A DNA stretch of 9,543 nucleotides, from positions 6,691-16,233 of the forward strand of contig DFFT01000134.1 in the NCBI GenBank assembly GCA_002372325.1, written 5' to 3'. Below the pieces are notes generated by a model that did no database searches, was not told where the DNA came from, and saw nothing but the letters and a program-made list of their open reading frames with translations. Positions 1-5,711 of this stretch are shown here, in pieces (positions within the stretch are counted from its first letter, which is position 1; the number at the start of each line of letters is the position of its first letter). Source of the stretch: Succinivibrionaceae bacterium UBA3769. GTDB lineage: Bacteria; Pseudomonadota; Gammaproteobacteria; Enterobacterales; Succinivibrionaceae. Both the position numbers and the translations under genes were made by a program.

Positions 1-1520
1 CTGCGCATCTCCTCAAGTCTGTCCTGATAATGCGGGTCAATGCTGTAAAAGGAATCCTCAAGGTAATCGGCGGCAGTGTGTCCCTGCCGGTCTTTGGCCC
101 TGATATCCGCCCCGGCCCGGATAAGACGCCGGAGAAGACCGGTGTCAGGCATATGAAAGGCCAGCGCCATCAAAGGCGTCCGCCCTTCCCGATCCGCAAG
201 ATTCACGTCAGCCCCGCTCTCAATAAGGCGGGAAGCCAGAGCCTCGTTCTCCGCCAGAATGGCCATAATAAGGGGCGGCGCTCCGGTCTCCCTGTCAATG
301 GCATTAAGATCCGGTTTGGTTTCCAGAATAGCCTTCACGGTATCGCCCCCGAAACGCCCCAGGGCGGCATAGTACAGCATGGAATGTCCGGTAAGGGCTT
401 CCATGTCGGCAGACGCTCCCGCCTTCATAAGATCCGCCACAAAGTCGCCGCCCCGGGATCCGAAAACCTGCGCCCCCGCCATTATTGCCGCTGCCAGTAC
501 CGGGAGGCCCTCCTTATTTACCGCATTCACATCGGAATTAAGCTCCAGGAGTTTTTTCACATAAGGTCTCCGGTCGTAGTCTCCGGTTTCCGGCATATTG
601 ACAAACAGCGCCAGAAGCGGCGTGTTGCCGTTTGCGTCCTGCTGGGAGACGCCGGCATCGGGACTCTGCTCCAGAAGAAAGTCAAACAGGGTTTTATCCA
701 TTCTGTAGCGGGTCATGAAATGAAGAGCGTTTTCCTTCCGGGCATTCTGGACATTCACCCGGGCGCCGTGCTTTATCAGGGCTTCTGTAAGCTTCCGGTC
801 GAAGCTTAAGCGCTGCTTTTTTATCATGGCCTCCTGCAGTACCGTAAGACCGGCAGCGGAGAGCTGATTAAAGTCGGCTCCGAGCTCCTGAAGCCGCGCC
901 ACGGTATTGGCATCAAAGGGAATCTCCCTCCGGGCAATCTTCACCAGAATGCTGTTCCCGTCCCCGCCCCGGGCATCAATGACCTCCCGGGGAATATTCC
1001 TTTCCAGAAGCTTCCGGGGCATTTCGGGATCCTTGCCGGAAAAAGCGGCCATAAGAAGAGTATCTCCCAGAGGATTTCTCCTGCCGAGGTCGACATTTCC
1101 CCGAAAAAGCGGTTCCGCCTCCTGATAACGCCGCTGGGAAACTGCCGTCATGCGGGCCGAATAGCCGGTTTTGCCGGTGTAATCCGGATCCGCTCCCAGA
1201 GCCAGCAGCTTTTCAAAAAAATCGGGAGAACTGCTTCTCCTGACCATGGCAGAAAACATGGTGTCCTGAGCGCAGTCATCATGGAGAGCCTTGCCCGCCT
1301 TGCCGCCATTCTCTTCTGTCAGGTATTTCAGGATCTTTGCCTGCATATCCTTGCCGTACCAGCCATTACCCACGCACACCGAATACTTGAAGTCCTCATA
1401 GGTGAACTTCGGCTCCTCCGCCGCAGCCGGAACCGAAACCGCAAATAACAGCGCCAGAGAAAAAAGGGAACGGATAATGGAAGAAACACCTGAAAAAGAC
1501 AGATCTCGCGGAATTCTCAT
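1..1520 (-). CDS. Secreted ankyrin-repeat protein, N-terminal part (runs off left edge)
   Basis: The minus-strand frame from the ATG at 1520 stays open for 506 codons to the window edge, so the C-terminus is missing. Residues 1-34 look like a signal peptide: a basic N-terminus, a hydrophobic core (SLFSLALLFAVSV, about 18-30) and a PAAA-EE cleavage site. A short cysteine-containing domain follows (about 36-90). From about residue 100 to the end there are degenerate ankyrin repeats, recognisable by GNTPLLAL (298-305), REGRTPLMALA (444-454), and GADIRAKDRQGHTAADYL (470-487). Ankyrin repeats mediate protein-protein contacts, and a signal peptide places this one in the periplasm or outside. Target unknown. 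The start is supported by the signal peptide and a modest GAGG about 10 nt upstream. Plus-strand frames over this region are shadows. The family call is firm; the function is not. Confidence 0.88.
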   Translation of the reverse strand, partial: MRIPRDLSFSGVSSIIRSLFSLALLFAVSVPAAAEEPKFTYEDFKYSVCVGNGWYGKDMQAKILKYLTEENGGKAGKALHDDCAQDTMFSAMVRRSSSPDFFEKLLALGADPDYTGKTGYSARMTAVSQRRYQEAEPLFRGNVDLGRRNPLGDTLLMAAFSGKDPEMPRKLLERNIPREVIDARGGDGNSILVKIARREIPFDANTVARLQELGADFNQLSAAGLTVLQEAMIKKQRLSFDRKLTEALIKHGARVNVQNARKENALHFMTRYRMDKTLFDFLLEQSPDAGVSQQDANGNTPLLALFVNMPETGDYDRRPYVKKLLELNSDVNAVNKEGLPVLAAAIMAGAQVFGSRGGDFVADLMKAGASADMEALTGHSMLYYAALGRFGGDTVKAILETKPDLNAIDRETGAPPLIMAILAENEALASRLIESGADVNLADREGRTPLMALAFHMPDTGLLRRLIRAGADIRAKDRQGHTAADYLEDSFYSIDPHYQDRLEEMR

Positions 1521-1814
1521 GGTTAAGAACCTCAGGGAAAGTCGGTGATTAAAGTCCGGATCCGGAAAGGCCGCTTCCGGGGCAAGACAGTCAAAGCAGA
1601 TGATGAGGAATGCCGTATCAAGGGGAATCCCCGGGGGCCGCCTTCCTGAAAACTGCTTTCGGCTTAATCGTAACAAAAAGCCCAGATCCAAAAAATCACG
1701 GAACGGCATAAACAGGATACAGGCCAAAAATCGGGAGCGGATTTAAGCTCATATTTGACCTTCGCCGCAGAAAAAAACGCCCTTCTCATTTTCATCACCT
1801 TTTAATTCCCGCTT

Positions 1815-1890
1815 TCTCTGTTTATCCTCGTCTCTGTTTATCCCCGTCTCTGTTTATCCCCGTCTCTGTTCACCGCCTTCTCTGTAACTG
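1815..1890. repeat. 16-bp tandem repeat, about 4.5 copies
   Basis: Units begin at 1815, 1831, 1847, 1863 and 1879. Units 2 and 3 are identical (TCTCTGTTTATCCCCG), unit 1 differs by one base, unit 4 by several, and unit 5 keeps only TCTCTGT. Decay towards the right suggests slippage expansion from a short seed. The unit is not a multiple of three and lies outside genes, so copy number may vary between strains. Confidence 0.85.
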
Positions 1891-2141
1891 CTCCCCCCTT
1901 CTTAATTCGCAGCGCGCCGCATTCTTAACCTGGCTCCTGTTATGTAATTAAATTTCTCACAATTTCATGAAAGCTGTCACCCTTTTTAAGAGCTGACAAA
2001 TGTTCAAAAAAGCAGCAAATGGCTAAAAATTAACCAATTATGGCTTTCTCCGCCGTTGTCATGCAGTATTCTCTGAAATTGTTTTCGTAGTTTTGAAAGC
2101 TGTTTCATGGCAAAAAGATGTAAAAATCCTTCATTTTGCTA

Positions 2142-2170
2142 TTGAATTATGTGAGGTGTATCACTATCAT
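2142..2170 (+). promoter_or_regulatory. Candidate sigma-70 promoter of the micropeptide pair
   Basis: TTGAAT (2142-2147) and TATCAT (2165-2170) are separated by 17 bp, and transcription would start about 40 nt before the first micropeptide ATG. Two copies of TGTATCA (2157-2163 and 2177-2183), exactly 20 bp apart, flank the -10 element and could be an operator. Prediction only. Confidence 0.45.
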
Positions 2171-2220
2171 TAACCATGTATCAAATGTGATGCAGTTAAC
2201 ACTTTTAAGAAGGAACGCAA

Positions 2221-2307
2221 ATGAGAAGACTCTTCAGCAAGCATGTGCTTGCCAGACAGGAAATCGCTCCTGTAACCCGCCGTTACTTTTTCAGCTACGT
2301 AAAGTAA
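2221..2307 (+). CDS. 28-residue basic aromatic micropeptide, copy 1
   Basis: The ATG at 2221 opens 28 codons ending at TAA. It is preceded by AAGGA with a 6-nt gap, a good ribosome binding site. The peptide starts MRRLFSKH and ends APVTRRYFFSYVK. It is strongly basic, with four aromatic residues in the last eight, and has no cysteine or clear membrane segment. A second gene at 2449 encodes another 28-residue peptide with the same MxRLF start and an identical 13-residue end. Within those 13 codons and the stop, every nucleotide difference is silent, which is what selection on a translated peptide produces. A 13-bp duplication covers the last codons and stop. I recognise no family. It could be a small regulatory or membrane-active peptide, a signalling peptide, or a leader peptide, although no same-strand structural gene follows to be attenuated. 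Confidence 0.72.
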   Translation: MRRLFSKHVLARQEIAPVTRRYFFSYVK

Positions 2308-2320
2308 CTACGTAAAGTAA
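2295..2320 (+). repeat. 13-bp tandem duplication over the stop of micropeptide 1
   Basis: CTACGTAAAGTAA occurs at 2295-2307 and again immediately at 2308-2320. The first copy holds the last codons and stop of micropeptide 1; the second lies outside the gene. Translation is unaffected because the first TAA is kept. It is a recent slippage event, or a conserved element of the 3' region. Confidence 0.9.
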
Positions 2321-2331
2321 GAGCGCATTAC

Positions 2332-2370
2332 CCGGGGAGGAATCCGGAAGATGATTCCGGAAGCTCCCGG
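2332..2370 (+). promoter_or_regulatory. Long hairpin between the two micropeptide genes
   Basis: An inner perfect 7-bp stem TCCGGAA/TTCCGGA (2343-2349 and 2355-2361, loop GATGA) is extended by an outer stem of CCGGG and AG (2332-2339) with CTCCCGG (2364-2370), with one bulged G and a small internal loop. ATAATAACG follows rather than a T-run, so it is not a standard terminator. It could stabilise or process the transcript, or set the ratio of the two peptides. Confidence 0.5.
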
Positions 2371-2448
2371 AATAATAACGAATGATGAAATGCAGACTCG
2401 GAAAGAGGATGCTCAGGGATTAACCAGAATTACAACAACGAGGATACC

Positions 2449-2535
2449 ATGAAAAGATTATTTGAAAGACCCGCTGCTCTCGGAAACCGCTTTGCTCCCG
2501 TAACCCGGAGGTATTTTTTCAGCTACGTTAAGTAG
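2449..2535 (+). CDS. 28-residue basic aromatic micropeptide, copy 2
   Basis: The ATG at 2449 opens 28 codons ending at TAG, with GAGGA about 4-5 nt upstream as ribosome binding site. The peptide begins MKRLFERP and ends APVTRRYFFSYVK, exactly as in copy 1; only the middle (about residues 6-15) differs. Against copy 1 the shared end differs at codons for Pro, two Arg, Tyr and Val and at the stop (TAA to TAG), all silent. Even Arg CGT to AGG, a two-base change, keeps the residue. The gene lies 141 bp after copy 1 on the same strand, so the two are probably co-transcribed. A purine-rich stretch (about 2533-2622) and three hairpins follow. Family and function unknown. Confidence 0.72.
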   Translation: MKRLFERPAALGNRFAPVTRRYFFSYVK

Positions 2536-2627
2536 GGAGAGAAGAAGCAAGGCAGGCAGAAAATAAGCATTGAGAAAATAAGACAACAACAGCGAGAGCG
2601 TGAGAGAAAGGAAAAAGAAATAACAGC

Positions 2628-2678
2628 GCCGGAAGGAATCGCTTCCGGCAGTAAACGGACACCCGGGGATTCCCCGGG
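2628..2678 (+). repeat. Two short hairpins downstream of micropeptide 2
   Basis: GCCGGAAG (2628-2635) pairs with CTTCCGGC (2642-2649) over a 6-nt loop. CCCGGGG (2662-2668) pairs with CCCCGGG (2672-2678) over ATT. Both are perfect stems and precede the terminator-like hairpin at 2685, giving three hairpins in a row. The CCGGAA/TTCCGG core also occurs in the hairpin at 2332-2370. Confidence 0.6.
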
Positions 2679-2684
2679 ATTTCC

Positions 2685-2713
2685 GGAAAGGCCGGCAGAT
2701 CGCCGGCCTTTCC
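2685..2713 (+). terminator. Terminator-like hairpin after the micropeptide pair
   Basis: The perfect 12-bp stem GGAAAGGCCGGC/GCCGGCCTTTCC has loop AGATC and is followed on the plus strand by the moderately T-rich GTTTCTGTT. It would end the micropeptide transcript and, lying 48 bp past the stop of the convergent VOC gene, may also help stop that one, though the minus-strand tail is not T-rich. Confidence 0.6.
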
Positions 2714-2760
2714 GTTTCTGTTCCGTCCGGGATCTGCGGCCGCCCGCCGGTCTCACGCGG

Positions 2761-3144
2761 TCAGACCGTAAGCTCTATCTGATTCCCCTCCACCGCCAGA
2801 ACCGCGCTTTCATAATAGCCGTCTCCGGTGATCCTGGGGCCGCTCAAAACCTCATACCCCGCCAGACGGAGCTTCTCGGTTAGAGAGTCCACCGCCTCCC
2901 GGCTCCCCAGGGAAAAAGCCACATGAGCGTAGCCGGTACGGTAAGGCGCCTTTTCGGAATCGATCATGTCCGGGCGCTGCATAAGCTCCAGCCGGGCTCC
3001 GTCCTCAAAGCTCACAAAATAAGAGCGGAAGCCGGTGGTTTGGTTGTGGTAACAAGAGCCGGACACGCCGCCGAGCCAGGTCGCAAAAAACTCCCGGGCG
3101 TTTTCCAGATCATTGACATAAAGGGCTATGTGTTCGATTTTCAT
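2761..3144 (-). CDS. VOC (glyoxalase/bleomycin-resistance fold) family protein
   Basis: This encodes 127 residues, the usual length of a single-domain two-module VOC protein. It opens with KIEHIALYVNDLENAREFF, the typical first beta strand and helix, and the second module begins at GYAHVAFSLGS (71-81). Candidate metal ligands fall at the expected four places: His5, Glu53 (in RLELM), His74 and Glu124 (in NQIELTV). All four are present, so a metal-dependent lyase or isomerase of lactoylglutathione-lyase type is plausible, but VOC proteins have many substrates and I would not name one. Likely cytosolic. The ATG at 3144 has a weak GGAAC upstream; it fits the family N-terminus and no better start is visible. 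It stands alone, convergent with the micropeptides. Confidence 0.88.
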   Translation of the reverse strand: MKIEHIALYVNDLENAREFFATWLGGVSGSCYHNQTTGFRSYFVSFEDGARLELMQRPDMIDSEKAPYRTGYAHVAFSLGSREAVDSLTEKLRLAGYEVLSGPRITGDGYYESAVLAVEGNQIELTV

Positions 3145-3302
3145 TCGCTCTGTTCCATACTATAGTTGATCTGAAACATTCCATAGGGAATAACTCTCCA
3201 TAAAACAGCTAGAAAGTTATTATATGTGGCCTAGCGAATCAGGGCGAACGCATGAACTTTTTGTGTACTTTTCAATATTAGTAATACAGGTAACGTTTTA
3301 AC

Positions 3303-3332
3303 TTGACAGTTTGATAAAAACTATGCTAAAAT
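3303..3332 (+). promoter_or_regulatory. Promoter of the interrupted transposase gene
   Basis: A consensus -35 TTGACA (3303-3308) and -10 TAAAAT (3327-3332) have an 18-bp spacer, ending about 30 nt before the start codon. An 11-bp direct repeat TATTAGTAATA brackets it (3276-3286 and 3340-3350) and is nearly palindromic, so it could bind a repressor or the transposase. The flanking 3145-3362 has no gene and is AT-rich compared with the VOC gene, consistent with entry into a mobile element whose left tip I could not locate. Confidence 0.65.
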
Positions 3333-3362
3333 TAGTATGTATTAGTAATAGTGGAGCATGTC

Positions 3363-3842
3363 ATGAAACCGGACCTGTCGGCATACCCTGAAATACCACC
3401 AGGATGTTTAGTTAACGAAAACAAAATTTTTAATTTGTTTCAGATTTATAAAAATGTTAAAACAGTTGATCCTGAAACTGGTAAGACTAAATATATTCGC
3501 GAAACTGTCGGTTCTATCAAAAACGGTGTTTTTACTTTTAGTAAAACCTATCTTCTGAAGAAAGAAAATATTGAACTAGCATCTAAATTACATGCTGAAG
3601 GCAAATCTGAAGATGGAAAATCTGTATCAAGTTCATCATCAGATAAGAATGAACCAAACAGTGAAAAGCAAATTTGTAATAAAATTGATGAAGCGCTTAA
3701 GAAAACATCATTTGATCAAAGGGATTCTAGTAAAATTGAAATACCTATGCTAACCATAGTATTAGGATCAATTATTAGCGCGCTGTCCGGTGATACTGGG
3801 TGTACTGAAATCAGCGAAGCAATCAATGGCAGACTTAAAAAA
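3363..3842 (+). pseudogene. Insertion-sequence-type transposase, 5' part, split by a transposon
   Basis: I take the ATG at 3363 as start because GGAG lies 7 nt upstream; a GTG at 3351 is in frame but has no site. The 160 codons left of the insertion give a basic N-terminal domain (KTKYIRETVGSIKNGVF near residues 40-56), a Ser/Lys-rich linker (about 85-110), and a hydrophobic stretch (IPMLTIVLGSIISALSGDTG, about 127-146) followed by EISEAINGRLKK. This last part resembles the domain before the catalytic core in ISAs1/IS4-superfamily transposases, a tentative match. The catalytic DDE region is not in the window. Removing 3843-9524 joins the frame to YFNDNN at 9525. The open frame as it stands runs on to 3941, but those residues are transposon end sequence. 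Confidence 0.7.
3838..3842. repeat. Target-site duplication, left copy (AAAAA)
   Basis: Five A residues directly precede the TGTC tip; the same five follow the GACA tip at 9520-9524. A homopolymer is weak evidence by itself, but removing one copy with the element restores the interrupted frame. Confidence 0.75.
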
Positions 3843-3970
3843 TGTCAAAGACTTCTGATTTTGTCCTTTTTTTGTTCACTGGGTTTGTCCCATATTTCTT
3901 CAAATTTGCTTGCTGATTTTGCCCCACCGTTACACCTGTAATTTTCCATTACAGGTGTAATTCGGAATGT
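3843..3970. repeat. Left terminal inverted repeat
   Basis: Read inward, TGTC motifs start at offsets 1, 20 and 44 (TGTCAAAG, TGTCC, TGTCCC), matching the offsets in the right end. Further shared stretches are AAATTTGCT (offset 60; AATTTTGCT at the right), TTTG (76) and GGTGTAATTCGGAATGT (3954-3970; 15 of 17 identical to the right end, offset 112 against 110). The 14-mer GATTTTGTCCTTTT (3857-3870) also recurs in the right end but displaced by 24 bp. These are likely transposase-binding sites. Confidence 0.85.
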
Positions 3971-3981
3971 TACACCTGTAA
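3930..3981. repeat. Triple 12-bp alternating inverted repeat at the left end
   Basis: TTACACCTGTAA (3930-3941), its reverse complement TTACAGGTGTAA (3949-3960) and TTACACCTGTAA again (3970-3981) are spaced by 7 and 8 nt. Either outer copy can pair with the middle one, giving two mutually exclusive hairpins. Shorter TTACACC copies lie in the right end at 9404-9410 and 9426-9432. Confidence 0.85.
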
Positions 3982-4365
3982 GCCTATTCCAGTTAAATCC
4001 AGTATCACTGGCGATGAAACGACCAGAAGCACTGAATTTCATGGTAGCAGGACATTTGCTGCTGATGTTTGGGATGAATGAAGGAGGCACGATCTCAGAA
4101 TGACTATCGAGAGGCGTGAGAGTTTTGTTTCCGGAATTTCCTGATTGCCTTTTCCGATTAATCCTGATCCCCTGCCAGGGGACTGGCGGGATGATTAGGC
4201 TTCCGGATGTCTGTTTTCTGAGAATGATGATTTGCGAATGAGAGAACTGCGAGCGCGAGCCCGCACTATTGGCAATGATGTTTCAGATTTATTCAGCTGA
4301 CGGCAGCCTCTCAGCAGCTGGTGTATTTTTGAGATGAACAGGAACTTAATCCGAAATCGGCTTGT
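3982..4365. other. Non-coding left sub-terminal region of the transposon
   Basis: No supported gene. Read from the operon (minus strand) this is the 3' region after the last gene. An imperfect dyad lies at about 4159-4197: TAATC and ATCCC arms around CCCCT/AGGGG (4169-4173 and 4177-4181). It might end the operon transcript but has no T-run. An AAGGAGG at 4081 precedes only very short plus-strand frames. Confidence 0.5.
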
Positions 4366-4920
4366 TCAGCCACTATATCTCGACAGACTTTGAATCAGTG
4401 TCTCTGTCTCAGTCAGAATTTTTGTCATGGAATCTTTGAAGGCGCAAATAAGCTGGTCAATCTCCGGCCTGTCCTTTTCGGAATTCTGGGAGCAGTATGC
4501 GGCAAAAGGCATCACTAACCGTTGTATTTTGCTGTACCGCTCGCTGTACTGCCTTATCTGAGTCCGCAGAGCATTGATCAGGTATTCAAGATCCGATATT
4601 CTGCCGCCGCACATACCGCATGTCTCTTCAAGATCTTCAACCTGATCTTTTAGCTCGCTGTTCTCCTTTTTAAGGCCGGCAATCTGTTCCTTTAATTTTT
4701 TTTCGTTGTCGAGTTCGGCTCCGGATCTGCAGATGGCATAGTTATCATAAAGATCCTGATATTCATCATCAAGATTCTGATACTCCTCAGAAAGAAGCTG
4801 ATAGTCATCGTAAATATCCCGGCATACATTAGAAAGGACCTGATATTCCTCGGAAAGAATCTGATAGTCCTCGTAAAGATCCTGATATTTCCTGTCAGGC
4901 AGATTTTCAGTATCAGTCAT
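4366..4920 (-). CDS. Acidic coiled-coil protein with 21-residue repeats and a central CxxC
   Basis: I chose the ATG at 4920 (184 residues) because AAGGAGG stands 8 nt upstream; the longer frame from 5031 would overlap the previous gene. Residues 14-55 are two 21-residue units, each starting D-[LI]-Y-[ED]-D-Y-Q-x-L-S-E-E-Y-Q, and a partial third unit (DLYDNY) follows. Residues about 68-100 are a charged coiled coil (EKKLKEQIAGLKKENSEL), broken by CGMCGG (Cys101, Cys104), with a second helical stretch (ISDLEYLINALRTQI) after it. CxxC at the bend of a coiled coil recalls the Rad50 zinc hook, so metal-linked dimers are possible; this is inference. It is the last gene of the operon, 52 nt after the KfrA-like gene, and may partner it. 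No family recognised. Confidence 0.82.
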   Translation of the reverse strand: MTDTENLPDRKYQDLYEDYQILSEEYQVLSNVCRDIYDDYQLLSEEYQNLDDEYQDLYDNYAICRSGAELDNEKKLKEQIAGLKKENSELKDQVEDLEETCGMCGGRISDLEYLINALRTQIRQYSERYSKIQRLVMPFAAYCSQNSEKDRPEIDQLICAFKDSMTKILTETETLIQSLSRYSG

Positions 4921-4972
4921 GCTGATTTCCTCCTTGTTGATAGTGATTATTCCCCGCCAGTGCAGGGCATGG

Positions 4973-5638
4973 CTATGAATGGCCGGTTTCCGGCAGGCCG
5001 GAATTCGGCGTGTCAGAATCCCGGAGAGCATCTGCGAAGCCGGCGGTGACGTTCCGCTGATTCAGATTCAGGATGCTTTTTACCATTTCCATGATCTGTT
5101 CATTGGTTCTCCTGACGCTGTCGGCAGTTCCCCTGGCTTCTCCCAGCTGAAGGTTATTTTTCTTAATGAGCTCTCCGTCCAGCCTTGATTGCTCCCGCAG
5201 AGCGTCAATTTCCTTGCAGAGCTCATCCCGGTTTTCATTAAGGATGGCTATTTCCGCATTGAGATCCCTGATTTTCTTTTCATACACCTTTTTCATTTCG
5301 CCCCGGGCAAGCTCCCATAAATCCTGAACTGTTCTCGATGCTGACTCGGCAAGAATCACCGCAGCCTCGGATTTTTCCGGATCAGCCGAAGGTTCCGCCT
5401 CCTTGCGAAGCTCATTCAGCCACTTGGAGATGGTTGAGTAACTGCCTTTGTTGCCAAGAACCTTGCGGATTTCCGCAATAGTAGGTTTCCTGTTTTGCAG
5501 CTTAAGACTGCTTACAGCATTCTTCACCATATCCCTGGTAATGTAGTTCTGATTGCCGCTGTCCGGAGCGGCGGCTGCCGGGGCCGCGCCGGCGGCAGCT
5601 CCGGTACCGGATGCGGCGGTTTCCGAAGTCTGTTCCAT
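4973..5638 (-). CDS. KfrA-like DNA-binding coiled-coil protein
   Basis: The start at 5638 (221 residues) is preferred because GGAGG lies 7 nt before it; an in-frame ATG at 5674 has none. After an Ala/Gly/Pro-rich disordered tail (about 9-25), residues 32-80 match the KfrA N-terminal pattern: ITRDMVKNAVSSL, then RKPTIAEIRKVLG and SYSTISKWLNELRKE, a helix-turn-helix of the 'PT...R..LG..S...I...L' type. Residues about 105-190 form a long charged coiled coil. KfrA proteins of plasmids such as RK2 bind their own promoter and polymerise on DNA, aiding plasmid maintenance. In a transposon operon it may autoregulate, coat the element ends, or influence target choice; that part is inference. It lies 73 nt after the ATPase gene. 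Confidence 0.82.
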   Translation of the reverse strand: MEQTSETAASGTGAAAGAAPAAAAPDSGNQNYITRDMVKNAVSSLKLQNRKPTIAEIRKVLGNKGSYSTISKWLNELRKEAEPSADPEKSEAAVILAESASRTVQDLWELARGEMKKVYEKKIRDLNAEIAILNENRDELCKEIDALREQSRLDGELIKKNNLQLGEARGTADSVRRTNEQIMEMVKSILNLNQRNVTAGFADALRDSDTPNSGLPETGHS

Positions 5639-5711
5639 TTCTGTTCCTCCGTTTAAAGCAGATGATGAGGTCACAGTTCATCTGCTCTGATTTCATGCTC
5701 CTGATTTTCGG

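Larger units (their letters stand above)
1521..2220. other. 700-bp intergenic region with no supported gene until 2221
   Basis: No frame here has both a credible start and a ribosome binding site. The part next to the ankyrin gene is GC-rich and holds several CCGG-centred dyads, for example the perfect palindrome TCCGGATCCGGA at 1555-1566. The middle holds a 16-bp tandem repeat (1815-1890). From about 1930 to 2220 the sequence is AT-rich, as expected of a promoter region for the plus-strand micropeptide gene. TGAAAGCTGT occurs twice (1968-1977 and 2094-2103). The ankyrin promoter must lie in the left part, but I see no strong -35/-10 pair for it. Confidence 0.6.

Noticed and set aside
30..809. 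Plus-strand open frame of 259 codons over the ankyrin gene
   Set aside because: It lies antisense to a long frame with a clear signal peptide and ankyrin repeats, is Arg/His/Pro-rich and has no recognisable domain: a GC-rich shadow.
1815..1862. TTTATCC units read as possible DnaA boxes or an origin
   Set aside because: The units lack the TTATNCACA consensus, and no AT-rich unwinding region or replication gene is adjacent.
2221..2535. Micropeptides as attenuator leader peptides for an aromatic amino-acid operon
   Set aside because: The Tyr/Phe-rich ends made this attractive, but no same-strand biosynthetic gene follows; the next gene is convergent.
2523..2756. Minus-strand 77-codon frame downstream of the VOC gene
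   Set aside because: It overlaps the hairpin array and micropeptide 2 in antisense; low-complexity Arg/Ser composition.
3930..3960. TTACACCTGTAA hairpin as the terminator of the split transposase gene
   Set aside because: It lies inside the transposon, recurs in part at the other end and has no T-run, so it belongs to the element's end structure.
3845..4090. Minus-strand 81-codon frame at the left transposon end
   Set aside because: It lies across the terminal inverted repeat and its hairpins; its apparent protein-like end (KFEEIWDKPSEQKKDKIRSL) is encoded by transposase-binding repeats.
4081..4144. AAGGAGG followed by an ATG at 4100 on the plus strand
   Set aside because: The ATG is about 12 nt from the AAGGAGG and opens only 14 codons; no support for a gene.
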